From: Allopusillimonas sp048270225
Lineage (GTDB): Bacteria > Pseudomonadota > Gammaproteobacteria > Burkholderiales > Burkholderiaceae_B
Length of the DNA stretch: 64,000 nt
Direction: 5' to 3'
Assembly (NCBI GenBank): GCA_048270225.1
Contig: JBLWTG010000003.1
Coordinates: forward strand, 310,001-374,000
Positions 42,354-50,586 of this stretch are shown here, piece after piece (the stretch's first letter is position 1; every line of letters begins with the position of its first letter). Both the position numbers and the translations under genes were made by a program. The notes below the pieces were generated by a model that saw only the letters and a list, made by a program, of their open reading frames with translations, had not been told where the DNA came from and searched no databases.

Positions 42354-43040
42354 TTAGCGTTGCGGCGTTGCGTGCTGGCTGAACAGGCTTGCGCAGCGGC
42401 TGGCCTGGGCCTGGATGTCGGCGGCGTCGAACAGGCTGCTGATCAGGGCGATGCTGTCGGCCCCGGCCTGGATCACCGGTGCTGCGTTTTCCGGTGAAAT
42501 GCCGCCTATGGCGACGACGGCGGGTCGCGCTGCGCCAGGCAGGGCCTGGACCAGCCGGCGCCCCTGCGCCACATGGTCAAGCGTGGCGCGCACGGCATCG
42601 GGCTTGATGCTGGACGGATACATGGCACCAAAGGCGATATAGTCTACGCCGTCCTCCAGCGCCCTGGCAGCCAGGGCGGGCTGGTCGTAGCAGGAACAGC
42701 CGATGAGCTTGTCTTCGCCCAGTGCGATGCGCGCTTCGGCGAGATTGCCGTCCTCCCGCCCCAGGTGTACACCGTCCGCACCGAGCAGCGCGGCCAGGCG
42801 CCAGTCGTCGTTGATGATACACACCACGCCGAGCTGGCGGCACTGCTCGACAACCTGGCGGGCCTGCGCGACGCGCTCGGAATCGGGTATGGTCTTGCGG
42901 CGCCATTGCAGCGCGGTCATGCCGCCGGCAGCCGCCTGGCCGATGGCGCGCAGCAGGCGTTCAGTGTCATCCCATTCGGGCGTGACACCGTACAGGCCTT
43001 GCGGAAAGCGCAGGCTGGAGAGGGAGGCGGCAGAGGTCAT
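42354..43040 (-). CDS. thiE: Thiamine-phosphate synthase
   Basis: A 228-residue TIM-barrel enzyme joining HMP-PP and thiazole phosphate. Key segments are LQWRRKTI (Q/R substrate site), CIINDDWRLAALLGADGVHLGRED, GCSCYDQPALAARALEDG, DYIAFGAMYPSSIKP and AIGGISPENA. The start at 43040 overlaps thiD by 4 bases; the longer open frame to 43388 only shadows thiD. GCSCY replaces the more usual GxS motif but keeps the family pattern. Confidence 0.95.
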   Translation of the reverse strand: MTSAASLSSLRFPQGLYGVTPEWDDTERLLRAIGQAAAGGMTALQWRRKTIPDSERVAQARQVVEQCRQLGVVCIINDDWRLAALLGADGVHLGREDGNLAEARIALGEDKLIGCSCYDQPALAARALEDGVDYIAFGAMYPSSIKPDAVRATLDHVAQGRRLVQALPGAARPAVVAIGGISPENAAPVIQAGADSIALISSLFDAADIQAQASRCASLFSQHATPQR

Positions 43041-43837
43041 GGCAGGCTGCGGTTGACCAGGCGCTGGCCCATGCCTGGCTGGAAATGGCGGGCGGTCATG
43101 GGCCCGGACAGCGCAATGGCGGCTTCGACGGCATCCGGGACGGTTTGCCCGCGCGCCAGTTCGGTGACAATAAGACAGGAAAGCGGGCCGTCGGGGTCGG
43201 CCAGGCGGGGCGGCGGCGCCTGCCAGGGAAAACTGGCGGTTTCTTTCTGCCTGCCCTGCAGCAGATGGCTGCCCTGTCCTGGGCGCAGGGGCATCCCGGT
43301 GGTCAGCACCCAGTTGGCGCCGTATTCGAGCAGCACCTGAGCCGGCGTGCCGGCATCGCTGCCGGCAAACAACCCCTGGGACTGCCATTGTTCAAGCAGC
43401 AGATGGTCGACCACGACAATATCGGTTTGCGGCAGCAGCAGCTCAAAGATGGCCTGCTGCAGGTCTTCGACATCGGTGTCCTGCAGCAGAGACTCGTCCG
43501 GCAGGCGCGTCAGGTGCAGCAGCAGCGGAACATGGTTGTAGTCCGCGGCTATCTGCGCAACCACGCTGGCCGATTCCGGTGTATACAGTGCGCCGACCTT
43601 GATGGCCTGGACGGTCATGTCCTCGAGCACGCAGCGGGCCTGGTCGTCGATGGTTTCGGGCCCGACGGGATGAATGCTTTCGGTAATGGCGGTATCGCGC
43701 GCCAGCACGGCGGTCAGCGTGCCCAGGGCATGGCAGCCCTGCGAGGCGCAGGTAACCGCGTCGGCGGGCAGGCTACTGGAGCCGCTGGGGTCAAATGGCC
43801 CGAAAATAAGGGCGAGAGGCGGGTACGCGGATTGCAC
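43037..43837 (-). CDS. thiD: Divergent HMP/HMP-phosphate kinase family protein (ThiD-like)
   Basis: A 266-residue ribokinase-fold protein located directly before thiE (4-base overlap), where ThiD is expected to phosphorylate hydroxymethylpyrimidine. The N-terminus ALIFGPFDPSGSSSLPADA aligns with the ThiD start, but the family's AG-IQAD pattern is lost. The C-terminal anion-hole motif with its catalytic Cys (GTGC-S) is replaced by DPDGPLSCLIVTEL. The start is a GTG at 43837 without a clear ribosome site. Function as an active kinase is uncertain. Confidence 0.75.
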   Translation of the reverse strand: MQSAYPPLALIFGPFDPSGSSSLPADAVTCASQGCHALGTLTAVLARDTAITESIHPVGPETIDDQARCVLEDMTVQAIKVGALYTPESASVVAQIAADYNHVPLLLHLTRLPDESLLQDTDVEDLQQAIFELLLPQTDIVVVDHLLLEQWQSQGLFAGSDAGTPAQVLLEYGANWVLTTGMPLRPGQGSHLLQGRQKETASFPWQAPPPRLADPDGPLSCLIVTELARGQTVPDAVEAAIALSGPMTARHFQPGMGQRLVNRSLP

Positions 43838-43982
43838 TGTAATAGTCGTAAAAAAGAAATTGGCAACTTTTGGTTAACATTGGGGTCTGGCACTTGGGTT
43901 TGGACCCTCTGCCCCCATTCTAATTGAAGCATCCGGAGTTCGCGGGACCCTGCTCCGGTAAAATTTTAGCGAGTATCAAAAC

Positions 43983-44147
43983 ATGCGTACGTGGATGTGT
44001 CTTATATGTGGTTGGATCTATGATGAAGAGGCAGGCCTGCCTGAAGAAGGGATCCCTCCAGGTACGCGCTGGGAAGACGTCCCACCCAATTGGGTCTGTC
44101 CCGAGTGCGGCGCCCGAAAAGAGGATTTCGAATTGATCGAGGTGTAA
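43983..44147 (+). CDS. rubA: Rubredoxin
   Basis: A 54-residue rubredoxin too short for most ORF screens. It carries one Fe bound by two Cys pairs: CLIC (Cys6, Cys9) and CPEC (Cys39, Cys42), with the conserved GWIYDEEAGLP, PGTRWEDVP and WVCP. It is a cytoplasmic one-electron carrier, used for example with alkane hydroxylases or in oxidative stress. It is divergent from thiD and 42 bases ahead of yqgE, probably in one transcript. Confidence 0.95.
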   Translation: MRTWMCLICGWIYDEEAGLPEEGIPPGTRWEDVPPNWVCPECGARKEDFELIEV

Positions 44148-44189
44148 TTTCCATACGGAATACGGTTCATCACTCCTGGAGGGCAAGTC

Positions 44190-44783
44190 ATGAGTACCAC
44201 GCCTAAAATGCCTCAGCCCCACGCCAGCGTAGACTTGTCCAGGCAGTTGCTGCTGGCAATGCCCGGCCGCGTGTCGGGCGAGCTGGCCAACACCGTCATC
44301 TACGTGTGCGAGCACACCGGCGACGGTGCGCTCGGCCTGGTCATCAACCGTCCCACCGATATCACCGTGGGCGACCTGCTCAAGCGCATCGACCTGGAAC
44401 TCTCTCTGGAAACCGGCGCCGTCCAGGATGCGCTGGTGTTTTTCGGCGGGCCGGTCCAGACCGACCGCGGTTTTGTCCTGCACGCCCCTGTGGGCGGCTA
44501 CAGCTCCAGTATCCAGCTTGGCGACGTGGTGCTGACCACCTCGCGCGATGTGCTGCAGGACGTCGCCAAGGGCAAAGGGCCGGCCAGGCTGCTGGTCACG
44601 CTGGGTTATGCGGGCTGGGGGGCGGGCCAGCTCGAAAGCGAGATGTCCCAGAACGCCTGGATCAACGTCGAGGCCAGCAGCGATATTCTCTTTGAAACCC
44701 CCGCCGAGCACCGTTACCAGGCGGCCCTGAGCAAACTGGGAATAGATCCGGTCATGCTGGCAGGCGAAGCAGGGCATGCCTGA
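44190..44783 (+). CDS. YqgE/AlgH family protein (UPF0301)
   Basis: A 197-residue protein of the YqgE/AlgH family, of undefined biochemical function. Hallmarks are LLLAMPGRVSGELANTVIYV, EHTGDGALGLVINRP, VFFGGPVQTDRGFVLH and VTLGYAGWGAGQLESE. It follows rubredoxin after CTGGAGGG (ribosome site). Its end overlaps ruvX by 8 bases, the widely conserved yqgE-yqgF pair. Confidence 0.94.
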   Translation: MSTTPKMPQPHASVDLSRQLLLAMPGRVSGELANTVIYVCEHTGDGALGLVINRPTDITVGDLLKRIDLELSLETGAVQDALVFFGGPVQTDRGFVLHAPVGGYSSSIQLGDVVLTTSRDVLQDVAKGKGPARLLVTLGYAGWGAGQLESEMSQNAWINVEASSDILFETPAEHRYQAALSKLGIDPVMLAGEAGHA

Positions 44784-45207
44784 ACATACCCTGCTGGCCT
44801 TCGACTACGGCACGCGCAAGATCGGCGTGGCGATAGGCAATACACTCACCGGGCAGGCGCGCCCGCTCGAAATCCTCGAACCCGTGACGCGGGTGCGGCG
44901 TTTTGCCGAGATCGAGCGCCTGCTCAAGGCCTGGCAGCCGGATAGGGTCGTGGTGGGCCTGCCCCTCACGCTGGAGGGCCAGGAACAATACGCCAGCCTG
45001 CGTTGCCGACGTTTTGCCAATCAGTTGCATGGCCGCTTCGGCGTGGATGTCGTGCTGGTCGACGAGCGCGGCTCCAGCATGGAAGCCCAGCAGTTGCTGG
45101 GCACGCATGCGCTCGACGATGCCATGGCCGCGGCGGTCATTCTGCAACGCTATCTGGATGCGCAAGCCGCTCCCACCGGTCAACCGGGAATTCAAACAAC
45201 AAGGTAG
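44776..45207 (+). CDS. ruvX: Putative Holliday junction resolvase RuvX/YqgF
   Basis: A 143-residue RNase H-fold protein. The active-site start LLAFDYGTRKIGVAIGN contains the first catalytic Asp; others lie in VVGLPLTLEGQEQ, VVLVDERGSS and LDDAMAAAVILQRYL. YqgF proteins act in pre-16S rRNA processing and were proposed as junction resolvases. It overlaps yqgE by 8 bases, and its end is overlapped by the acyltransferase frame. Confidence 0.93.
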   Translation: MPEHTLLAFDYGTRKIGVAIGNTLTGQARPLEILEPVTRVRRFAEIERLLKAWQPDRVVVGLPLTLEGQEQYASLRCRRFANQLHGRFGVDVVLVDERGSSMEAQQLLGTHALDDAMAAAVILQRYLDAQAAPTGQPGIQTTR

Positions 45208-45979
45208 ATCGGTTTTGTTCTTATTGCGTTTCATTTTGCGCTTTATCGTCGTGGCTGTGTGGATACTCCTCGGGCTGGCCAGCGTGATATTCATCTTTCC
45301 TTTTATTGGCGCCCGCACGCGCGCCTGCATGAACCGGCATTGGTCGCGCGCGCTCATGGCTGTCTGCGGCGTCGACATGGCGGTGCAGGGCCAGCCTGTG
45401 CTGGGCGGGCCCGTGATGTGGGTAGCCAATCACGTGTCGTGGGTCGATATTTTCGTATTGAACTGCGTAAGGCCGACCTCATTCGTGGCCAAGGCCGACA
45501 TCCGGAAATGGCCGCTGATAGGCTGGCTGGTTGCCGGCGCAGGCACGGTATTTATCGAGCGCGGGCGGCGGCAGGCGGTCAGCAAGGTCGGCCAGGAGCT
45601 GGAGGCCCGCTTCCAGCGTGGCGAAGCTATCGGCCTGTTTCCCGAGAGCACGACCTCGGCGGGCTTTGACGTGCAGCCTTTTCATTCCAGCCTGTTCGAA
45701 GCTGCCATACACGCCGGCGTGGACATTCAGCCGCTGGCGCTGCGATTCTTTCATCGCGGGCAACGCAGCGACTATCTGGCCTTTGTGGGCGAACAGAATC
45801 TGATGCAGAATCTGTGGCGCCTGCTGGGAACGCGCGGGGCGCGTGTCGAGCTGGAGTTCCTGCCGGTGATGACGGGCGCGTATTGCAAGGACGCAGGCCG
45901 CGCCAAAGCGGCGTCCCACGCCCATCACGCTGTGCGCCATGCGGTCATCAGAGGCCTGGACAAGCGCCACGACGCCTGA
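45158..45979 (+). CDS. plsC: 1-acyl-sn-glycerol-3-phosphate acyltransferase (PlsC-like)
   Basis: A PlsC-family membrane acyltransferase adding the second acyl chain in phosphatidate synthesis or acting on related lipids. An N-terminal hydrophobic segment is followed by the HX4D motif in NHVSWVDIF and the glycerol-phosphate motif FPESTTSAG. Two starts are possible: ATG at 45158 (273 residues, overlapping ruvX, no ribosome site) and TTG at 45215 (254 residues, AAGG 10 bases upstream, beginning at the membrane helix). The longer form is given here, but the shorter is quite possible. Confidence 0.85.
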   Translation: MRKPLPPVNREFKQQGRSVLFLLRFILRFIVVAVWILLGLASVIFIFPFIGARTRACMNRHWSRALMAVCGVDMAVQGQPVLGGPVMWVANHVSWVDIFVLNCVRPTSFVAKADIRKWPLIGWLVAGAGTVFIERGRRQAVSKVGQELEARFQRGEAIGLFPESTTSAGFDVQPFHSSLFEAAIHAGVDIQPLALRFFHRGQRSDYLAFVGEQNLMQNLWRLLGTRGARVELEFLPVMTGAYCKDAGRAKAASHAHHAVRHAVIRGLDKRHDA

Positions 45980-46001
45980 CACTGGCGGCAGGAGGGCGAG
46001 G

Positions 46002-46838
46002 TCAGTCCTTGGACTTGCGCTGCTGGCTGCACGGCACCTGGACCAGTGCGCGATCACGCAGGCGCAGGGCGCTCAGTTGACGTCCCCAGACACAGCCTGT
46101 GTCCAGACACACCACATCGGGGCGCAAAAGCAGTCCCAGCGCCGACCAGTGGCCGAAGACCACAGTGTCTGTGCGCTGCGCGCGTCTGGGCAGGTCGAAC
46201 CATGGCATGATGCGGCCGTCGTTCATGGCTTCGCCTTTGTGGGCAAAGTCCAGGCGACCATTCCGGTAGCACATGCGCATGCGGGTCAGGATATTGATGA
46301 TGGCGCGCAGACGGTCGCTGCCTCGCAGATCGTCTGACCAGGTGTCGGGCTGATTGCCATAGAGGTCGCCGAGAGTGTGCTTCCAGTCCGGCGCCCGCAG
46401 GGCGGCCTCGACCTCTCTGGCCAGCGTCAGTGTCTTGCAGGTATCCCAGGTTTTATGCACGCCCGCATGCACCAGCAAATGGCCTTGTTCATAATGCGCC
46501 AGGGGGCGGTGCCTGATCCAGTCTATGAGTGCCTGAGCGTCCGGGGCGTCGAGAATGTCGCGCAGCGTATCGCCTTTTTTGAGCGTGCCCGCGCCGGCCG
46601 CCACGGCCAGCAGGTGCAGGTCATGATTGCCCAGTACGGCAACCGCGCGGTCTCCCAGCGCCATGACGCGCCGTAGCGTGCCCAGTGAGTCAGGGCCGCG
46701 GTTGACCAGATCTCCCGCAAACCACAGGCGGGTGTGCGGGTCCCGGCCTATATCGGGATGGTTCAGTAATGTGTCGAGCGGTGTGCAGCAACCCTGCAGG
46801 TCTCCAATCACCCAGGTGTCCGGTTCGGCAGCGATCAT
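46002..46838 (-). CDS. apaH: Symmetrical bis(5'-nucleosyl)-tetraphosphatase
   Basis: A 278-residue metallophosphatase cleaving Ap4A to two ADP, and acting on Np4-capped RNA. Motifs are WVIGDLQGCCTPL, FAGDLVNRGPDS and VLGNHDLHLLA, then VHAGVHKTWD. It overlaps lptG by 4 bases (ATGA) and ends the eight-gene minus-strand run, converging with plsC. Confidence 0.96.
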   Translation of the reverse strand: MIAAEPDTWVIGDLQGCCTPLDTLLNHPDIGRDPHTRLWFAGDLVNRGPDSLGTLRRVMALGDRAVAVLGNHDLHLLAVAAGAGTLKKGDTLRDILDAPDAQALIDWIRHRPLAHYEQGHLLVHAGVHKTWDTCKTLTLAREVEAALRAPDWKHTLGDLYGNQPDTWSDDLRGSDRLRAIINILTRMRMCYRNGRLDFAHKGEAMNDGRIMPWFDLPRRAQRTDTVVFGHWSALGLLLRPDVVCLDTGCVWGRQLSALRLRDRALVQVPCSQQRKSKD

Positions 46839-48013
46839 GTTGCAGACTTGCTCCAGGGCAGTTGTGTGCGGCTGAAGCGCCGAACGTTATGCTGGTTTTC
46901 CATCATGATGAGCGCGCCCAGGCCCAAAGTGAGCGCAGCCAGATTGGGAACCAGCGCGGTGACCCAGGGGGCCCATTGGCTGAGCATGCCGACGTTGAGC
47001 GCCAGCTGATTCAGCATGAAAAAGCCCACGCCCAGCAGGATGCCGATGAACACCTTGCTGCCCACGCCGCCGCGCCGTGTCTGCATAAAGCCGATGGGCG
47101 CCGCAATCGTGATCATGACCAACAGCGTAAAGGGATAGGCCATCTTGCGCCAGAGGGCCACTACCTGGCGTTCGGTCTGCAGCTGATTGGCGTGGAGGTA
47201 GCTGATGTAGTCGAGGAGATCCTTGATGGACATGCGTTCGGGCGTCAGAATGCGTGCAATCAGACGTTCGGGCGTCAGGCTGGTCGGCAGCGTGCGCTCG
47301 GGCAAGTCGACAACCTTGGTGAGCGGCTCGGCTGGCCGGCGGCCGTCGGCCAGCGCGGAGATGGCCTTGTCGTCGATGCTGGTCTGTTTGACATCCTGCA
47401 GCGTCAGGGTGCCCTGGCCGAAGTGCCCGCGCGCGGCCTCCGAAAACCTGGTGAGCTTCTGGCCGGGGCCGAACTCATACAGCGTAACCTGCTCGACGCC
47501 GCCGGTGGCCAGCAGCTTGGAGATATTGATGACGCGCACGCCGCCGTGGTCGTCGGACTCCTTGAACCAGTAGCCGCTGGAAAGACGGCTGCCCCCGGTC
47601 TGGCCCAGCATGGTCAGCCTGGCTTCGCTGGACTTCAGTTCGGCGGCGGGCGTGATGACCTCGGACAAAAAGAATGCGCCCGCCACCAGGGGGATCGTGA
47701 CCATCCAGAGCATCATCAGCAGCTTCATGCCGCTGACGCCCGACACCCGCAGGATGACCAGTTCATTGCGCTGCGCCAGCCCGGCCAGCGCAAGGATGGC
47801 GCCGATGAGCAACCCTATGGGCAGCAGGTCGTACAGCCGCGTGGGCAGCGACAGCGCCTGAATGTAGAACAGGTTGAGCAGGGTGAACTTGGTGCCTACA
47901 TCGTCAAGATCTTCGATGAGCGCAAAAAAGGTGAACAGCCCCAGCAGCGCCAGCAGGACAACCGTGCTGGAGCGGTAGATTTCACGAGCGAGATAGCGGC
48001 GGGCGGTGCGCAT
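46835..48013 (-). CDS. lptG: LPS export permease LptG
   Basis: A 392-residue LptF/LptG-family permease of the lipopolysaccharide transporter. Six hydrophobic segments (about 15-35, 60-80, 100-120 and three near 300-380) flank a periplasmic beta-jellyroll region. Family sequence YLAREIYRS, LPIGLLIGAILALAGLAQRNE and LWRKMAYPFTLLVM supports LptG. The usual partner lptF is not adjacent; mtgA lies upstream instead. Coupled to apaH by a 4-base overlap. Confidence 0.9.
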   Translation of the reverse strand: MRTARRYLAREIYRSSTVVLLALLGLFTFFALIEDLDDVGTKFTLLNLFYIQALSLPTRLYDLLPIGLLIGAILALAGLAQRNELVILRVSGVSGMKLLMMLWMVTIPLVAGAFFLSEVITPAAELKSSEARLTMLGQTGGSRLSSGYWFKESDDHGGVRVINISKLLATGGVEQVTLYEFGPGQKLTRFSEAARGHFGQGTLTLQDVKQTSIDDKAISALADGRRPAEPLTKVVDLPERTLPTSLTPERLIARILTPERMSIKDLLDYISYLHANQLQTERQVVALWRKMAYPFTLLVMITIAAPIGFMQTRRGGVGSKVFIGILLGVGFFMLNQLALNVGMLSQWAPWVTALVPNLAALTLGLGALIMMENQHNVRRFSRTQLPWSKSAT

Positions 48014-48094
48014 TGATGGGTGTTGCCGTGACGGAGATGTTATATGAAGGAAACTGCAAGATTACCACTACCGGCGCAGGGGCTTGAGTGTGTA

Positions 48095-48814
48095 TCAGGG
48101 TATTTCGACCAGGCGCATGCGATGCTGTATGGTGCCGGCCCGCGATCCCAGGTATGAGGTGCTGCGATGCGTATCGTAATAGGCCGGATTGGGCAGCATG
48201 GCGGCCAGGCGCGCAGCCTGGTTCTGGCCAAGCCTGGCGGCGCTGGTGCCGTAGTAATGTCGGGCGGCCGCCTCGGCGCCGAAAACGTCCGTGCCCCATT
48301 GCGCCACATTCAGGTAGAGCTCCAGAATACGTTTCTTGCTCATTACCAGCTCGATCATATAGGCAAGCACCAGTTCCTGGCCTTTGCGCAGATACGAACG
48401 GGAACCCGACAGAAACATGTTCTTGGCCAGTTGCTGCGTGATGGTCGATCCGCCACGCATTTTGTGCCGGCCGCGTTCGGCCTGCCGGCGGTTGTAGTCC
48501 CAGGCCTTGCGGATGGCCTCCCATTCCACGCCGTCATGATCCGTGAAGCGCGAGTCTTCCGAAGCGATGACGGCGCGCTTGAGGTTATTGCTGATCTGGT
48601 CGTAGGGCACCCACTTGTACTGGATGGACGCTTTGGGGTTTTTGGCGCGCAGCTCGGTCATGGTGTGATTCATGAAAGCGCTGCTGGACGGATTGCGCAC
48701 GCTCAGCCACAGCACCATCACGAACAGGCCGAACTGATACAGCAGCATGGCGATCAGGGCCAGCAGCAGCGCCGCGCAGATGACCTTGAACTTGTTGAGT
48801 CGACGGCGCGCCAT
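48095..48814 (-). CDS. mtgA: Monofunctional peptidoglycan glycosyltransferase
   Basis: A 239-residue glycosyltransferase family 51 enzyme that polymerises lipid II without a transpeptidase domain. One N-terminal membrane helix (about 9-35) precedes the catalytic motif EDSRFTDHDGVEW (catalytic Glu), then RGGSTITQQLAKNMFLS and RKGQELVLAYMIE. It lies 3 bases after the aroE stop. Confidence 0.95.
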   Translation of the reverse strand: MARRRLNKFKVICAALLLALIAMLLYQFGLFVMVLWLSVRNPSSSAFMNHTMTELRAKNPKASIQYKWVPYDQISNNLKRAVIASEDSRFTDHDGVEWEAIRKAWDYNRRQAERGRHKMRGGSTITQQLAKNMFLSGSRSYLRKGQELVLAYMIELVMSKKRILELYLNVAQWGTDVFGAEAAARHYYGTSAARLGQNQAARLAAMLPNPAYYDTHRSTSYLGSRAGTIQHRMRLVEIP

Positions 48815-48817
48815 GGC

Positions 48818-49681
48818 TCAGGCGCTGGCGAGCTGACGGCGCAGGGTCGCCAGCACGTCCTGGGTGTCGGGGGTGACGCCATGCCAGATGGCAAAGCTGG
48901 CCGCGGCCTGGCTGACCAGCATGCCCAGGCCGTCGGCTGCCTGCGCGGCGCCGGTGTGGCTGGCCTGCTGCATGAAGGGCGTGGGCTGGGATGCGTAGAC
49001 CATGTCGTAGGCGAGGGCGCCGGGCGCATACAGCCCCTGCGGCAGCGCCAGTGCCGAAGAGCCCAGGCTGCTGGAGGTGGCGTTGATCACGATGTCCCAG
49101 GCGCCGGCGGCCTGTTCCAGGCTGCCGGCCTCAAGGCGCGCGGCCAGGCCAGGCTCGTGATCCACTATGTGTGCGCGCAATTGCAGAGCCCGCTCGGCGC
49201 TGCGGTTTACAACGCGCAAGCGTTCGCAACCTGCGTTCAGCAAGGGATAGATCACGCCTTTTGCGGCGCCGCCCGCACCGATCAGCAGAATGCGGCGGCC
49301 GGCGGGCGCGTAGCCCAGGCGGATCAGGTCGTTCAGCAGCCCTACGCCGTCGGTATTGCAGCCATGCAGTGCATCCTGGCTGAGCCAGAGCGTGTTGACG
49401 GCGCCGGCCAGTCGCGCCCTCGGGCTCAGATGTTCCTGCGCCAGGGCGAAGGCCTGCTCCTTGAAAGGAACCGTGACATTCAGACCGCCGCCGCCTTCGC
49501 GAAAGAACGCAGCGACCGTCTCGGCAAAACCGTCCAGCGGCGCGAGTATACGCTCATAGCTGAGCGGGATGCCGCACTGGCGGGCGAACTGTTCATGGAT
49601 GGACGGCGAGCGGCTGTGCGCTATCGGATTGCCGATGACGCCAAAGCGTGTGCGGTCTGTTGAAGAAGGCGAGTTGGTCAC
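48818..49681 (-). CDS. aroE: Shikimate dehydrogenase
   Basis: A 287-residue NADPH-dependent enzyme reducing 3-dehydroshikimate. The substrate motif GNPIAHSRSPSIHEQFA is near the start, the catalytic Lys lies in NVTVPFKEQAF and the nucleotide site is GAGGAAKGV. The start is GTG at 49681, overlapping the TonB-like gene stop by 4 bases (GTGA). Length is typical. Confidence 0.95.
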   Translation of the reverse strand: MTNSPSSTDRTRFGVIGNPIAHSRSPSIHEQFARQCGIPLSYERILAPLDGFAETVAAFFREGGGGLNVTVPFKEQAFALAQEHLSPRARLAGAVNTLWLSQDALHGCNTDGVGLLNDLIRLGYAPAGRRILLIGAGGAAKGVIYPLLNAGCERLRVVNRSAERALQLRAHIVDHEPGLAARLEAGSLEQAAGAWDIVINATSSSLGSSALALPQGLYAPGALAYDMVYASQPTPFMQQASHTGAAQAADGLGMLVSQAAASFAIWHGVTPDTQDVLATLRRQLASA

Positions 49682-50562
49682 GGGCTTGCGGTATCGAGTT
49701 GTTGATTGACGAAATTCCAGGTGCGTGTAATGGCCAGTATGTCGGTATCCCGGGCGATGGCCGGCGGCAGCGGTGGAAACGGCGCGGCCAGCTGAACGAT
49801 GCGCATGGCCGCCTGATTGAGCACTGCGTGGTTGGACGGCCTGTTGATCTCCGTATGATCCAGCGAGCCATCACGCCGGATGTATACCGTCAACTGCAGG
49901 CTGCCATACAGCTTGCCGCGCGCCTCCTGAGGATAGTGCTCCGTACCCAGTATTTCTATTTTTTGGCGCCACGCTTCGACATACTCGGCATAATCGGCCT
50001 GCTGGGCCGATGGGCCGGAGAACTGCCGACGTGGCTGTTCATTGTAGCGGTCTATGCGTTCCTTGATCGCGCTGATGCGGGCATTGAGCACCAGGCTTTC
50101 CTGCTGCAGATTGTCACTGCCCGGGTCGCTGGCGCGCTCGAACAGGTCGGGCTGCTTGCGTGCAGGCGGAGCACTGGTCTGAGCCAGCAGCTGGGTATAC
50201 AGGCGTTGCTGCTCGGCCTCGAGCGATTCCTGGCGTCTGCGCAGCGCCGCCAGTACGATTTCATCAGGCGACTGTGCGGCCGTGCGCGGCAAGGGTGAGG
50301 CGGCATAGGTTCTGGCCTGGACCTCGCCGCCGCCGTCCAGGGATTGCTGCGCCAGGATGCGTGGCGCCAGTGGCGTCTGTTCGCTGCGCGCATTGACCAG
50401 CGTTACCTCGAGCGCGGGCTCGGGCGCGGCGGGCGGTGGCGCCGGGCGCGTGAAACGCCAGGCCAGCAACAGGCCGTGTATCGCCAGCGACAGCACCAGG
50501 GCAATCGCCAGGTAGTCGTTGCGCGGCGCGCGTGCGCCTGGCAAAGCGGCAAACATCGGCAT
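49678..50562 (-). CDS. TonB-like energy transducer protein
   Basis: A 294-residue protein with an N-terminal membrane anchor (about 18-35, AIALVLSLAIHGLLLAW, including the TonB-type SLAIHG His motif) and a C-terminal TonB domain (about 205-285; YPQEARGKLYGSLQLTVYI, RRDGSLDHTEI). The central part lacks the classic Glu-Pro/Lys-Pro spacer and is instead rich in Gln/Glu with coiled-coil character (about 105-175). No exbB/exbD genes are near. It may energise an outer-membrane receptor or act in envelope assembly. Second start ATG at 50556 is possible. Confidence 0.8.
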   Translation of the reverse strand: MPMFAALPGARAPRNDYLAIALVLSLAIHGLLLAWRFTRPAPPPAAPEPALEVTLVNARSEQTPLAPRILAQQSLDGGGEVQARTYAASPLPRTAAQSPDEIVLAALRRRQESLEAEQQRLYTQLLAQTSAPPARKQPDLFERASDPGSDNLQQESLVLNARISAIKERIDRYNEQPRRQFSGPSAQQADYAEYVEAWRQKIEILGTEHYPQEARGKLYGSLQLTVYIRRDGSLDHTEINRPSNHAVLNQAAMRIVQLAAPFPPLPPAIARDTDILAITRTWNFVNQQLDTASP

Positions 50563-50586
50563 AGGCTTTGTCCGTGTAACGCCGGG

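Noticed and set aside
43838..43982. Possible TPP riboswitch before thiD
   Set aside because: The gap holds no recognisable THI-box core (CTGAGA followed by ACCTGATCTGG), and the upstream bases of thiD on the minus strand show no aptamer-like pairing.
48167..49663. 498-codon plus-strand frame opposite mtgA and aroE
   Set aside because: It runs antisense across two conserved genes and has no recognisable motif.
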